Below the pieces are notes generated by a model. The model did not search any database and was not told the origin of the DNA. It saw only the letters and a program-made list of their open reading frames with translations. A stretch of 55,797 nt of DNA from Ideonella sp. Its GTDB lineage: Bacteria; Pseudomonadota; Gammaproteobacteria; Burkholderiales; Burkholderiaceae_C. A program made the position numbers and the translations under genes. This document shows, one piece after another, positions 17,102 to 26,600 of the stretch (its first letter is position 1; each line of letters starts with the position of its first letter). The stretch spans positions 1-55,797 of the forward strand of contig JALOSQ010000005.1 in the NCBI GenBank assembly GCA_025458335.1. The letters run 5' to 3'.

Positions 17102-17503
17102 TCAGCGCCAGGCGCCTGCGAACAGCAAGGCCACGTTGACGCCGAACGCCGCGGTCCACGCCAGCGAGCGCGGCCCTGGCTTGTCGGCGACGTACAGTGC
17201 CAGGTAGGCGACCCGCAACGCGATGAACAGCGCCGCAAGCAGGTCGATGCGGCCCTGCGGCGCGCCCATCTGATGGGCGATGATCACCGCGCCGATGAAG
17301 AACGGCAGCGCCTCGAAGCTGTTGGCCTGGGCGTTGTTTGCACGGCGCCGATACCCCTCCTGACGCTCCAGCCAGGCCCGCGGGTCGTGGTTGTCATAAC
17401 CGCCTTCGCTGCGGCGCTTGCCGAACGTCCCGCCCTTCGCGATGCCGGCCGCCACGATGGGCAGCACCGCCGCAATCAGCACGCACCAGTAGGCCAGGGT
17501 CAT
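17102..17503 (-). CDS. MAPEG-family membrane protein
   Basis: A 133-aa protein with about four hydrophobic segments (residues 3-22, 63-80, 86-106 and 114-131). It matches the MAPEG fold (membrane-associated eicosanoid and glutathione proteins), with RANNAQANSFEALPFF resembling the family's conserved RxxNAxEN-like loop. Bacterial members are often of unknown function; glutathione-linked activity is possible but unproven here. It is convergent with mltD (22 bp apart) and lies downstream of recR on the same strand. Confidence 0.82.
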   Translation of the reverse strand: MTLAYWCVLIAAVLPIVAAGIAKGGTFGKRRSEGGYDNHDPRAWLERQEGYRRRANNAQANSFEALPFFIGAVIIAHQMGAPQGRIDLLAALFIALRVAYLALYVADKPGPRSLAWTAAFGVNVALLFAGAWR

Positions 17504-17550
17504 GGGCGGGGCTCTCCTGAGAGTCGAAACGAGGATGGTCGGCGCGTACC

Positions 17551-18138
17551 TCAGTGACGGTCGGCCAGGGCATGGGCGATCGTGCTGAGGTCAACGTACT
17601 CGAGTTCGCTGCCGACGGGCACGCCGCGAGCGAGCCGCGTGACCTTGAGGCCCTGTGCCCGCAAGGCCTCGCCGAGCGCGTGCGCCGTGGCCTCGCCTTC
17701 GGCCGTGAAGCTGGTGGCCAGGATGACCTCCTCGACCCCGGGCTCGGTTGCGCGCTCGAGCAGCTGTCGCGCCCCGATGTCCGCCACGCCCACGCCGTCG
17801 AGCGGGCTCAGCCGCCCCATCAGCACGAAGTAGTAGCCCCGATAGCTGCCGGTGCGTTCCATGGCGGCCTGGTCGGCCGGGCTCTCGACCACACAGAGCT
17901 GACGCGCGTCGCGATCGGGATCGAGGCAGGTCGGGCACACCGGCGCCTCGGTGAAGGTGTGGCAGCGCTCGCAGTGATGAACCCGCGCCACCGCGGCGTC
18001 GAGCGCGCGGGCCAGGCGCAGCGCCGCATCACGGTCGTGCTGCAGCAGGTGGAACGCCATGCGCTGCGCCGACTTCACGCCGACACCGGGCAGGCGACGC
18101 AACGCCTCGACCAGGTCGTCGAGTGACGAGGCAGCCAC
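17551..18138 (-). CDS. recR: Recombination mediator RecR
   Basis: Works with RecF and RecO to load RecA at gapped DNA. The 195-aa protein has an N-terminal helix-hairpin-helix ([20 protein letters not shown]), a four-cysteine zinc finger (Cys56, 59, 68 and 71 in CERCHTF and CPTC), a Toprim domain beginning [14 protein letters not shown], and a C-terminal Walker-like stretch. It uses a GTG start at 18138, which places the [15 protein letters not shown] start where homologues have it. It follows ebfC and dnaX in the widely conserved dnaX-ebfC-recR order, with 25 bp to ebfC. Confidence 0.95.
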   Translation of the reverse strand: MAASSLDDLVEALRRLPGVGVKSAQRMAFHLLQHDRDAALRLARALDAAVARVHHCERCHTFTEAPVCPTCLDPDRDARQLCVVESPADQAAMERTGSYRGYYFVLMGRLSPLDGVGVADIGARQLLERATEPGVEEVILATSFTAEGEATAHALGEALRAQGLKVTRLARGVPVGSELEYVDLSTIAHALADRH

Positions 18139-18163
18139 GCCGGACAGCCCGAACGCCGGCGCG

Positions 18164-18490
18164 TCAGAACGGGAACTTCATGCCCGGCGGCAACGGCATG
18201 CCGGCCGTCAGCCGCGACATCTTCTCCTGGGAGACCGCCTCGGCCTTGCGAACCCCGTCGTTGAACGCGGCGGCCACGAGGTCCTCGAGCATGTCCTTGT
18301 CGTCGGCCAGCAAGGATGGATCGATGGCAACGCGCTTGACATCGTGCTTGCAGGTCATGGTGACCTTGACGAGGCCGGCGCCCGATTCGCCCGTGACCTC
18401 GAGCTGGGCCAGCTCGTCCTGGGCCTTCTTCAGGTTGTCCTGCATCGCCTGGGCCTGCTTCATCAGCCCGGCCAGTTGGCTCTTCATCAT
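18164..18490 (-). CDS. ebfC: YbaB/EbfC nucleoid-associated DNA-binding protein
   Basis: Small dimeric DNA-binding protein of the YbaB/EbfC family, 108 aa. The N-terminal helix [19 protein letters not shown] and the [18 protein letters not shown] strand are family features. It lies between dnaX and recR with gaps of 27 and 25 bp and is almost certainly part of the same transcript. GGAG lies 8 bases before the first ATG; the second ATG (18487) would also serve. Confidence 0.94.
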   Translation of the reverse strand: MMKSQLAGLMKQAQAMQDNLKKAQDELAQLEVTGESGAGLVKVTMTCKHDVKRVAIDPSLLADDKDMLEDLVAAAFNDGVRKAEAVSQEKMSRLTAGMPLPPGMKFPF

Positions 18491-18517
18491 CGGGATCGCT
18501 CCTGGATCGAGGGTCAG

Positions 18518-20290
18518 TCAGTTCTGGATCGGCCTGATCGAGCCGGGCACGATACGCGCCGACTTGAACTCGGCGAGCACGGCTCGCACGACCGGGTCGT
18601 TGTGGATCAAGGCCTCTGCCTCCTGCTGGCGCTGCTCGACACGGCGCGCCTCGCGCAGCGCCGGGGTGTCGTCGACAGGGCCCGGCTCGGCATCGATCGT
18701 GATGGTCTCGCCGAGGTGGGCGGCCAGCGCCGTCCGAAGGCGCTCGATCTGCCCCGGCTGGCGCAGGCTGTCGCGCTCGACGCGCAGGACGAGGCGGCGA
18801 CCGCGACCCTCGATGTGCTCGGCCACGCATTGCGACTGCATCGCCAGCTCGCGGGCCAGGGCCTGCACGGCGCCACGCGACGCCAGGGCCCGCACGATCT
18901 CGTCCCACCAGTCGTCGAGCGCGCGACCGACCGGGGCGCCCACGACGATCGGGCCGGCCGATGCGACCGGCGGCACGTTCGGCGTCTCGGTCGATCGCGC
19001 CGGGTCGGACCTGACCGCGCGCGACGGCGGCACACCGGGCAGGCCCGACGCCGCCTCGAGCAGGACGGCCTCGGGCGGAGCAGGCCTGGGCGGGGCGGTC
19101 TCGTCTGCCTGGGCCAGCGCCGAGGCGGCGACTGCCTGGGGCCGCGCCGCCCTCGTGCCGGAACCCTCGCCTGCCGTTCGCGCAGGCCCTCCTGGAGGGC
19201 GAAACGCCAGCGCCCTCAGCAGCAGCATCAGGAGGCCACTGTGCTCGTCGGGTGCCAGCGGGAGTTCCTGTCGGCCCTGGAGCGCGAGGCTGTACAGCAG
19301 CTGGGTCTCGTCGGCGGGCAGTCGATCGGCGAGGTCGCGGGCGGCCGCGGCGTCGGGGTCGTCAGCCGGCAAGGCTCCGGGAGCGACCTGGGCGACGGCC
19401 ATGAACTGGGCCAGGACGGCGAGGCTGTCGAGCGTGCCCTGGGCCGAAAGCCCGGCCGCTCGAAGGTCGTCGACCGCTTCGACCAAGGCGGCGCCATCGC
19501 CGTCGACGAGCGCCTCGACCAGGCGGATCGCATGCCCCTGATCGACCGCGCCGAGCATCGCCCGGACCGGGTCCTCGCGCACGCCGCCTGCGCCGAAGGC
19601 AATCGCCTGGTCGGTCAACGACAGCGCATCGCGCATGGAGCCCCGTGCCGCACGTGCGATCAGCCGCAGCGCGGCCTCGTCGGCCTGCACCGACTCGGCC
19701 GACAGGATCGTCGCAAGATGCCCATGCACCGTGGCCGCCGGCAGCGGCCGCAGGTTGAACTGGAGGCATCTCGACAGCACGGTCGGCGGGACCTTCTGCG
19801 GATCGGTCGTGGCGAGCACGAACTTGAGGTAGTCGGGCGGCTCCTCGAGCGTCTTGAGCATCGCGTTGAACGCGTGCGTCGTGAGCATGTGCACTTCGTC
19901 GATCATGTAGACCTTGAAGCGCCCGATGACCGGCTTGTAGACCGACTGGTCGAGCAGTTGCGCCATCTCCTCGACACCGCGGTTCGAGGCGGCGTCGAGC
20001 TCGACGTAGTCGACGAAGCGGCCGGCATCGATGTCACGGCAGGCATCGCACACCCCGCAAGGCTCGGCGGTGACCCCGCCCCGGCCGTCGGGGCCGGTGC
20101 AGTTCAGGCACTTCGCCAGGATGCGCGAGACCGTCGTCTTGCCTACCCCGCGCGTCCCGGTGAACAGGTAGGCATGGTGCAGCCGACCCTGGGTCAGCGC
20201 GTTGCGCAGCGCCGTCACCACGTGCTCCTGGCCCACGAGCCCGTCGAAGCCACGCGGGCGGTGCTTGCGCGCCAGGACCTGATGCATCAT
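18518..20290 (-). CDS. dnaX: DNA polymerase III subunit tau (clamp loader)
   Basis: ATPase subunit of the sliding-clamp loader. The 590-aa protein has Walker A GTRGVGKT (45-52), a zinc module with Cys64, 78, 81 and 84, the Walker B-like IDEVHML, LKTLEEPP, and sensor LSRCLQFNLRP. Domain III follows, then a Pro/Ala-rich linker (about residues 370-470) and a C-terminal domain ending near RIVPGSIRPIQN that would bind polymerase alpha. No A-rich slippery sequence for making the short gamma form is visible. It starts 33 bp from the divergent PurM-like gene, with a -10-like TAGAAT ending 6 nt before the ATG. Confidence 0.95.
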   Translation of the reverse strand: MMHQVLARKHRPRGFDGLVGQEHVVTALRNALTQGRLHHAYLFTGTRGVGKTTVSRILAKCLNCTGPDGRGGVTAEPCGVCDACRDIDAGRFVDYVELDAASNRGVEEMAQLLDQSVYKPVIGRFKVYMIDEVHMLTTHAFNAMLKTLEEPPDYLKFVLATTDPQKVPPTVLSRCLQFNLRPLPAATVHGHLATILSAESVQADEAALRLIARAARGSMRDALSLTDQAIAFGAGGVREDPVRAMLGAVDQGHAIRLVEALVDGDGAALVEAVDDLRAAGLSAQGTLDSLAVLAQFMAVAQVAPGALPADDPDAAAARDLADRLPADETQLLYSLALQGRQELPLAPDEHSGLLMLLLRALAFRPPGGPARTAGEGSGTRAARPQAVAASALAQADETAPPRPAPPEAVLLEAASGLPGVPPSRAVRSDPARSTETPNVPPVASAGPIVVGAPVGRALDDWWDEIVRALASRGAVQALARELAMQSQCVAEHIEGRGRRLVLRVERDSLRQPGQIERLRTALAAHLGETITIDAEPGPVDDTPALREARRVEQRQQEAEALIHNDPVVRAVLAEFKSARIVPGSIRPIQN

Positions 20291-20296
20291 CGACCC

Positions 20297-20316
20297 ATTC
20301 TATGGGCGCCCATAAT
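20297..20316. promoter_or_regulatory. Divergent promoter with a 14-bp palindrome
   Basis: The 33-bp gap between dnaX and the PurM-like gene holds a perfect palindrome TATGGGCGCCCATA (20301-20314). TAGAAT (20302-20297, minus) ends 6 nt before the dnaX ATG and CATAAT (20311-20316, plus) ends 7 nt before the other ATG. Both boxes overlap the palindrome, so the two promoters are nearly mirror images. Confidence 0.5.
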
Positions 20317-20323
20317 CCCGCCC

Positions 20324-21508
20324 ATGAGCGAAAAGGCGATCGGTGACGGGGCGCCGCGGGTGGCGCAGGCAGGCTCGGCATCCCCCTCGGCCGCCACTCC
20401 GATGACGTACGAGCAGGCGGGCGTCGACTACGGTGTGATCGACCCGCTGAAGATCGCCGCGCAACGGGCGGCCGCCGCGACCGCGACCCAGTTGCAGCGC
20501 CACGGCATGCACGAGGTGAACGGCTCGCGCGGGGAGTCGGCCTACGTCATCGACCTGGGCCCCTTCTGCCTGGCCAGCATCGTCGAGTGCCTCGGCTCCA
20601 AGGCCCTGGTGGCCGACGAGATGGCACGCCTGACCGGCATCACCCGCTACGACGACATCGCCCAGGACACGATCGCGATGGCGGTCAACGACCTCATCAC
20701 CGTCGGCGCGACGCCGCTGGTGGTACAGGCGTACTGGGCCGCCGGCGGCAGCGAGTGGTTCCACGACGCGGACCGCGCCCAGGCATTGGTGCGGGGCTGG
20801 CAACGTGCCTGCGAGACCTGCGGCGTGGCCTGGGGCGGTGGCGAGACGCCGGCACTGGCGGGCATCGTCGAGGCCGGACGCATCGACCTGGCCGCCTCCT
20901 GCGTGGGCATCGTGCAACCCAAGTCCCGTCTGACGCTCGGCGAACGCCTCGGCGCTGGCGACGCCATCGTGCTGCTGGCCGCCAGCGGCATCCACGCCAA
21001 CGGGCTGAGCCTGGCGCGCCGCATCGCCGAGCGCCTGCCCGAGGGTTACCTGACGCGGTTGCCCGCCGCCGGAGGCCGGCCCGCGCAGACCTACGGCGAT
21101 GCACTGCTGGCCCCGACACCGCTGTACTCCCCGGTCACCGAGGCCCTGCACGCCGCTGGCGTTCGCGTCCATTACGCAGTCAACGTGACCGGGCATGGCT
21201 GGCGCAAGCTGCTGCGCCACCCCAAGGCCTTGACCTACCGGATCCACCACGTGCCGCCCGTGCCGCCGGTGCTCGAATTCCTGCGTCGCGAGGCCGGCCA
21301 TGACGACCGTGAGGCCTACGCGACCTTCAACATGGGCGCTGGATTTGCGCTGTACGTCCATGCCGACGATGCGGCGCGCACGGTCTCGGTGGCCCGCACG
21401 GTCGGGCACGAGGCCTGGGTGGCCGGATGGGTCGAGGACGGCGTGAAGCGGCTCGTGATCGAACCCCTCGATCTCACCTACGGCGAAGACGACTTGCACG
21501 TGCGCTGA
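20324..21508 (+). CDS. PurM-like (AIR synthase related) protein, divergent
   Basis: A 394-aa protein with the two-domain PurM fold. MTYEQAGVDYGVIDP, AMAVNDLITVGATPL, GGGETPALAG, ASGIHANGLSLARRI, LLAPTPLYSP and TFNMGAGFALYV all align with phosphoribosylformylglycinamidine cyclo-ligase. However, the nucleotide-binding GTDGVGTK loop of canonical PurM is replaced by a segment reading IVECLGSKAL, and the VTGHGWRKLLR region replaces the usual LTGGG-type motif. I therefore call it PurM-like and do not assume it performs the purine step. It has an N-terminal extension of about 26 residues before MTYEQAG, and the internal ATG there is an alternative start. It is divergent from dnaX. Confidence 0.75.
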   Translation: MSEKAIGDGAPRVAQAGSASPSAATPMTYEQAGVDYGVIDPLKIAAQRAAAATATQLQRHGMHEVNGSRGESAYVIDLGPFCLASIVECLGSKALVADEMARLTGITRYDDIAQDTIAMAVNDLITVGATPLVVQAYWAAGGSEWFHDADRAQALVRGWQRACETCGVAWGGGETPALAGIVEAGRIDLAASCVGIVQPKSRLTLGERLGAGDAIVLLAASGIHANGLSLARRIAERLPEGYLTRLPAAGGRPAQTYGDALLAPTPLYSPVTEALHAAGVRVHYAVNVTGHGWRKLLRHPKALTYRIHHVPPVPPVLEFLRREAGHDDREAYATFNMGAGFALYVHADDAARTVSVARTVGHEAWVAGWVEDGVKRLVIEPLDLTYGEDDLHVR

Positions 21509-21553
21509 CCGCGGCGGGCAGCCCGGACGCCTCGCCCCGAGCCCGTACGCACC

Positions 21554-21559
21554 TACAAT
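21554..21559 (+). promoter_or_regulatory. -10 box of ffs
   Basis: TACAAT lies 6-7 nt before the inferred 5' end of the 4.5S RNA. Confidence 0.6.
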
Positions 21560-21565
21560 GCGCTG

Positions 21566-21661
21566 GACGGGCCTCCCCGCATGGGAAAGTGGCCAACCGG
21601 GTCAGGTCGGGAACGAAGCAGCCCTAACCGTGGACTCAGTGCCGGGGGTAAGGCTCGTCAC
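21566..21661 (+). ncRNA. ffs: 4.5S signal recognition particle RNA (bacterial small SRP RNA)
   Basis: RNA core of the signal recognition particle, which binds Ffh. The conserved domain IV is plain: GTCAGGTCGGGAACGAAGCA spans 21600-21620, followed by GCC. It has the GGAA tetraloop closed by CG/CG instead of the usual CC/GG, a compensated change that supports a real RNA. The ends pair: GACGGGCCT near the 5' end with AGGCTCGTC near the 3' end (one G-U). The ends are inferred from this pairing and from the TACAAT box, so they are good to a few bases. The last 60 bases overlap, antisense, the 3' end of the HDOD gene. Confidence 0.92.
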
Positions 21662-23554
21662 TTCCCTGGCGCGGCGCCGCAGGCTCGAGCCTTGCGCCGC
21701 GAGCGTCGCCGGAACCGGCTCGGCGGCCGGTTCCGCCGCCAACCCGGGGACGCCGGCATCGTCGGCATCCTGCCCATCGGTCGCCTCGCGCCCCCGCCTT
21801 TGCGCGCGCGCCTGCTGCAGGGCCTGCTGCAGGTCCCCCGGCTTGAGCGACAGTGCCCGCGCATAGCGCTGGGCCACCTTCTGGAGTTCACGCGCCGCGC
21901 GTTGCGGGTCGCCACTCGCGAGCGCCTCGACGGCTTCGTTGCCGGCCGACGCGGTTGCCCTCAGCAGGTCACCGTCGCCGTCGGGCATGAAGACCGGCCG
22001 CCCGACCGGCAGGCGCCGGATCATGCCCGCCACCTCGTCGGTCAGCCCCCAGTGGCGCGCGACGGCGGGGCCGATTTCCTCGAGATCGATCCCGAGAACC
22101 GCGAACGACGCCTCGCGCTCGTCGAGGCCTGGCTCGAGCCGGCCCGGCTCGATGGCGGACGGCAGCGCCTTCATCAGCTGCCGGATCTGCGCCGCCTCGG
22201 CCGGGAAGTGATACTGGATGAGGAGCCGCCCGAGGTTCTGCATGACCGCCAGCAGGAACACCACGTCGGGGTCGTAGCCGGCCGGCCGAATGGCTTGCGC
22301 GGTGAACCCCGCGAGGCGCACACGCTCGATCAGGTTGGCCAGCGCGCGGGCGCCGGCCTCGTCGAGTGGCCCGGGCCAGGGGCGAAGGGCCAGGGCGGCC
22401 TGCCTCACCCCGCGCAGTCCGACCAGGGCCACGGCACGCCGCAGCGTGAGCACCGGACCGTTGCCGGCGACCTGGCTGCCGCGGACCTCGGCGGTGTTCA
22501 CCTGGCGGAGCAACTCGAGGCTCAGCGCGAAGTCCTGCAGGATCTGCTCGGCGATCTCCTGCGTGCGCTGCTGGTCGTGAAGCGCCAGTCGCGCCACGCG
22601 CTCGACGACACCCGGCAGGCCCGGCAGGTGGCCGACGCTGTGCAGGCGATCGATCAGCAGGCCCAAGGCACCGCCGTCGTCCTGGGCCAGTGCGTCGAGC
22701 CAGCCTTGCAGCGCACGCAGCATGCCGCGCGCCGACAGGTAGCGCTGGCGGGGCTGGCGATCGGTTGCACGGTTGGCGATGGCACGCAAGGCCTCTGGGA
22801 TGGGATGGGCGGTGGTCCAGGGCAAGCGCAGGGGTTCCCGGCCCTGCGGCGGCAGTCGATCGACCGCGATCATGAGATCGTCCTGCCCCAGCGGCGCCTC
22901 GCCCGTGAGCAGGCGATGCAGCAGCACGCCGCAGCCCACGACGTCTCGCGCCGCGAGGGCACGCTCGCGACCCAGCCGCGCCGGGTCGACTGGCATCGCG
23001 CGCTCGTGGGCCATACCGCGACGCGGGTCATCGGCCGCGGCCTCTGACATCTCGTGGTCGATCGCCCCGCCGGTGCCGAGGCCGGCGACGCGCACCGTGC
23101 CGCGGTCGTCGACAAGCACGTGGTGCAACTGCACGTCGCCATGAGCCGCCGCCGCGTCGTGCCCATAGGCCAGACCTTCGAGCACGGCGCACAGCCAGAC
23201 GCCGACATCGGCGGGCGCCGGCGACGGGTTGGCGGCCAGCCACTCGCCCAGCGTGAGGCCTTGCGTCCGGTCATACGCGACGAAGGGCCAGCGCTCCTCG
23301 ATGCCCAGGTCGGCCGCCACCGCAAGGTGTGGGTGACGCAAACGCGAGGCACGCATGGCGCGTGACAGCCACGCCTCGGCTGCCTCGGCGCTGGGCGGCG
23401 CGTGCCGAGGCAGGACGAGCATCATGGGCTGGCCCGTGTCCAGGTCCCGAGCCAGCCAGCTCATCGTGCTGCGACTCTTGCCCAGCAGGACGCTCACGTC
23501 GTAGCGGCCCAGCAGGCGGCGGCCGGCGTTGGGGGGCGTGGCGGGCGGGTTCAT
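21602..23554 (-). CDS. Pseudokinase-HDOD signalling protein
   Basis: A 650-aa cytosolic protein in two parts. Residues about 15-270 have the layout of a Hanks-type Ser/Thr kinase: LLGRYDVSVLLGKSRSTMSW as a G-loop-like start, YGHDAAAAHGDVQLHHVLVD at the catalytic-loop position and DVVGCGVLLHRLLTGEAP in the C-lobe. Key residues are lost: the HRD Arg and the following Lys and Asn are changed, DFG is replaced by AGLG, and no ATP-binding lysine is evident (MLVLPR). Residues about 290-510 form an HDOD domain (LPGLPGVVERVARLA, LSLELLRQVNTAEVRG). A coiled, Ala/Gln-rich tail follows. It is probably a sensor or scaffold. The last 20 codons are antisense to ffs. Confidence 0.8.
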   Translation of the reverse strand: MNPPATPPNAGRRLLGRYDVSVLLGKSRSTMSWLARDLDTGQPMMLVLPRHAPPSAEAAEAWLSRAMRASRLRHPHLAVAADLGIEERWPFVAYDRTQGLTLGEWLAANPSPAPADVGVWLCAVLEGLAYGHDAAAAHGDVQLHHVLVDDRGTVRVAGLGTGGAIDHEMSEAAADDPRRGMAHERAMPVDPARLGRERALAARDVVGCGVLLHRLLTGEAPLGQDDLMIAVDRLPPQGREPLRLPWTTAHPIPEALRAIANRATDRQPRQRYLSARGMLRALQGWLDALAQDDGGALGLLIDRLHSVGHLPGLPGVVERVARLALHDQQRTQEIAEQILQDFALSLELLRQVNTAEVRGSQVAGNGPVLTLRRAVALVGLRGVRQAALALRPWPGPLDEAGARALANLIERVRLAGFTAQAIRPAGYDPDVVFLLAVMQNLGRLLIQYHFPAEAAQIRQLMKALPSAIEPGRLEPGLDEREASFAVLGIDLEEIGPAVARHWGLTDEVAGMIRRLPVGRPVFMPDGDGDLLRATASAGNEAVEALASGDPQRAARELQKVAQRYARALSLKPGDLQQALQQARAQRRGREATDGQDADDAGVPGLAAEPAAEPVPATLAAQGSSLRRRAREVTSLTPGTESTVRAASFPT

Positions 23555-23683
23555 CGGGCAGGCGGACGCGAATGCCCGGATTGGACGTCGACCGACCGCA
23601 CGGCACTCCCGCGAATTGAGCCGGTTTCAGAGCGCACTTAACGCCACGACGGTTGGTCAGGCGCGCCGGACCGGCGAGGCGGC

Positions 23684-26600
23684 TCAGGTCAGCTCGACCA
23701 GCGCACCTTCCGACGTGATGAAGGCGGCGCGCACGACCTCACCCGGTTGCAGGCACTCGACCGCACGTCGATAGGCCTCGAGTTGCGCGCGATACACCGG
23801 CTGGCGTACCGGGTCGGGATCCAGCTTGTAGTCGAGCACCCACCACACCGTTCGCCCCGGGGCCGGCATCACGAGCTGCACCAGACGGTCGATGCGGCCA
23901 GGGCGCCCATCGACCGGGACTGCGACTTCGTTGGCGGCCCACGCCAGGCACCCGGGATCGAAGAAGACGCGCAGCTCCGGCCGTTCGACGATCCGGTGCA
24001 CGATCCGCGCAACCGCGCCGGGATCAGCGCCGAACTCGCGCGCCGCTCGCCGGACCAGTGCATCGGTGGCAGCCCGATCGCGCTCGCTGTCCACTGGCCC
24101 ACCGCCCACCGGCGCGAACCACCATTGGAGCGCCCGATGCACGGCAAGGCCCACGCGCCGCGCGGCGCGCCGCGCCGGCTCGTCCTCCACCGGGGAGTTC
24201 CCCGCGGGCGCAGCCGGGCGGGAACCGACCGCCGTCACCGCCGCCGGGAGCACCCACAGCGTCACGGGGGCATCCGGCGTCGCTGGGTCCTCGGATCGAA
24301 ATCCAGCCCCCGTGGTCAACGCACCCGGGCCGGGCGCATGAAGGGGCCCCTCGGCGCGTGCCGCCTCGGAGGGGCGAGGCCCGGGCGTCCAGGGCGCACA
24401 GACGGGCTCGACCAGCGGCCACCAACGCTGCGTCGACGGCCTGTGCGGCACCGTGGCACTGAACACCAGCCGGTGCTTGGCACGCGTCATGGCCACGTAC
24501 AGCCCGTTGAGTTCCTCGCGCCCGCGCGCCGCCATCTCGGCATCCCGCAAAGCGCGCAGGGACGGCGGCACCCGCGACGCGGCCGACACGAAAGCGCAGC
24601 AGGTCGGCGCCGCCGCGTCCACCGGCCAGTCGACGAGCACGCCGGGCCCGTCCGCCGGCGGGGCAGCCGGATCGGCATCCATCACGAACACGGCATCGGC
24701 CTCGAGACCTTTCGCGCCGTGAATGGTCATCAGCCGGACGGCGCCCGTGACCGCCGGCACCGCCAACGCGACCGCCTGGCGCCGCAGCGCGCGCACGAAA
24801 CCATAGGGCGTGGCGTAGCGCGCCCCGCCGAGCCGTAGCGAGGTCTCCAGCAAGCCCTGCACCGCGGCCAACGCCGTGGCGCGCTCCGAGTCGGGCACGA
24901 CCGCCGCGAGGCGCTCCCGGTACTCGCCCTGGGCCACGACGCGCTCGAGAAGGTCGTGCGGCGGCCATCGCGCCGCCGCCGCTTGCCACTCGGCCAGCAG
25001 ACCGCGGGCGCGCTCCATCGCAGGCGACGGGTCGGGCAGGTTCATCAACGCGGCCCACCAGGTCGGGGCCCGACCGTCGAGGACCGGCTGCGCGACCCGT
25101 TGCAGCTCGTCGTCGTCGAGCCCGAACATCGGGCTTCGAAGGGCCCGGGCCAGCGACAGGTCCTGACCGGGCGAGACCAGCACGTCGAGCAGCGCGAGCA
25201 GATCCTGTACCTCGGTCGACTCGTCGAGGTGCAGATCCTCGGCCGGCGCGTGGGGCACGCCCAGCTCCCGAAGTGCGCCCGCCAGGTGCCCAAGCGGTGC
25301 GCGCGTCCGGGCGAGCACCAGGATCCGGCCAGGCTCGATCCCGGGACCCTCGCGCGCCGTCAGCAACGCCGAGATCGCGGTGGCGACCCCGCGCGCCTCG
25401 GCCGTCCGCCGGTGGACCTGAACGGCATCGCGCGCCTCGACCAGGCTGTCGCGCCAGGCCGGCCGCTCGCCCGGCGCATGGGCGTCCACGTCCTCGACAG
25501 CCTCCGATCCACCCGTTGCACGCGGCGCCACCGGCAGGCGCGCGACCTCAGGGACCGTGTCAACGTCGGCATCGACGGCGCTTGGGACCGCCGGCGCCGG
25601 CGGGCCGACCGAGGTCGTGTGCGGCCGGAATCCCTCAAAACGGCCATCCGCCTGGAGGCCCGAGAAGACCGCATTGACCGCCGCGAGCACGGCGGGGGCA
25701 TTGCGCCGGGTGTGGTCGCAGGACAAGCGCCGCCCGCCCAGGGCATGCACGACGAACTGCGACGCGGCCTCGAAGACGCGGGGCTCGGCACGGCGGAAAC
25801 GGTAGATGCTCTGCTTTGGATCGCCCACGACGAACACGCCCGGCGGGCGAAGTCCACTGGCGCCCCCGCCCGCGCCGGCATAGCCTTCGAGCCAGGCATG
25901 GATCGCATGCCATTGGACCGGGCTGGTGTCCTGGAACTCGTCGATCAGGACCTGGCTCACGCGCAGGTCGAGCCGCTCGTGCATCCAGCCCGAATGCGCG
26001 CTGTCGCGCAGCAGCACGAGTGCCGCGCGCTCGAGGTCGTCCAGGTCGGCCAGGCCACGCCGATGCTTGTAGTCGCGATACACCCTCAACAGCACCCGCG
26101 CCAGGCGCACCATGCGCATGTGCTCGAGGTGCGCCAGGTGCTGCTCCTCGGCCGTGTCGACGCGGGCGAGCAGGTCGAGCGCCTCGGCATCGGCCCCGCC
26201 CGCAGCGGCGACGGCCTCGGCGACGGCCTTGCGCGTCTGGCCGGACTGGGTCAACAGCGCCTTGCGAAGCGCCGACAGGCGCTGCGGGCCCTCCGACAGG
26301 GTCAACGCCAGCGACACCTCCTCGCCCGCCGTTCGCGCGAGCTTGGCCGGGGATGACTCGAGCGTGCAACACAGCGCCCCGAAGATCGCCTCGGCGTCGG
26401 GTCGCAACAGGAGGTCGCTCGGGGCCGCCCGGTGGTCTCCGGGCTCGAGCAGCATCGCGGGCGCCACGCTGGCGACGAGGCATCCCGCCTCGTCGGCCAA
26501 CTCGATCTCCAGGCGTCGTTCGATGACCGCGTCCAACCAGCGTTCGAGGGCGGAGCGGCCCCGCGCCGCGACGATGGCGTCACGGTCGGCCGCGAGATCC

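Noticed and set aside
18518-20290. Programmed frameshift in dnaX to make gamma
   Set aside because: I found no A-rich slippery heptamer of the E. coli type followed by a stem, so only tau can be supported.
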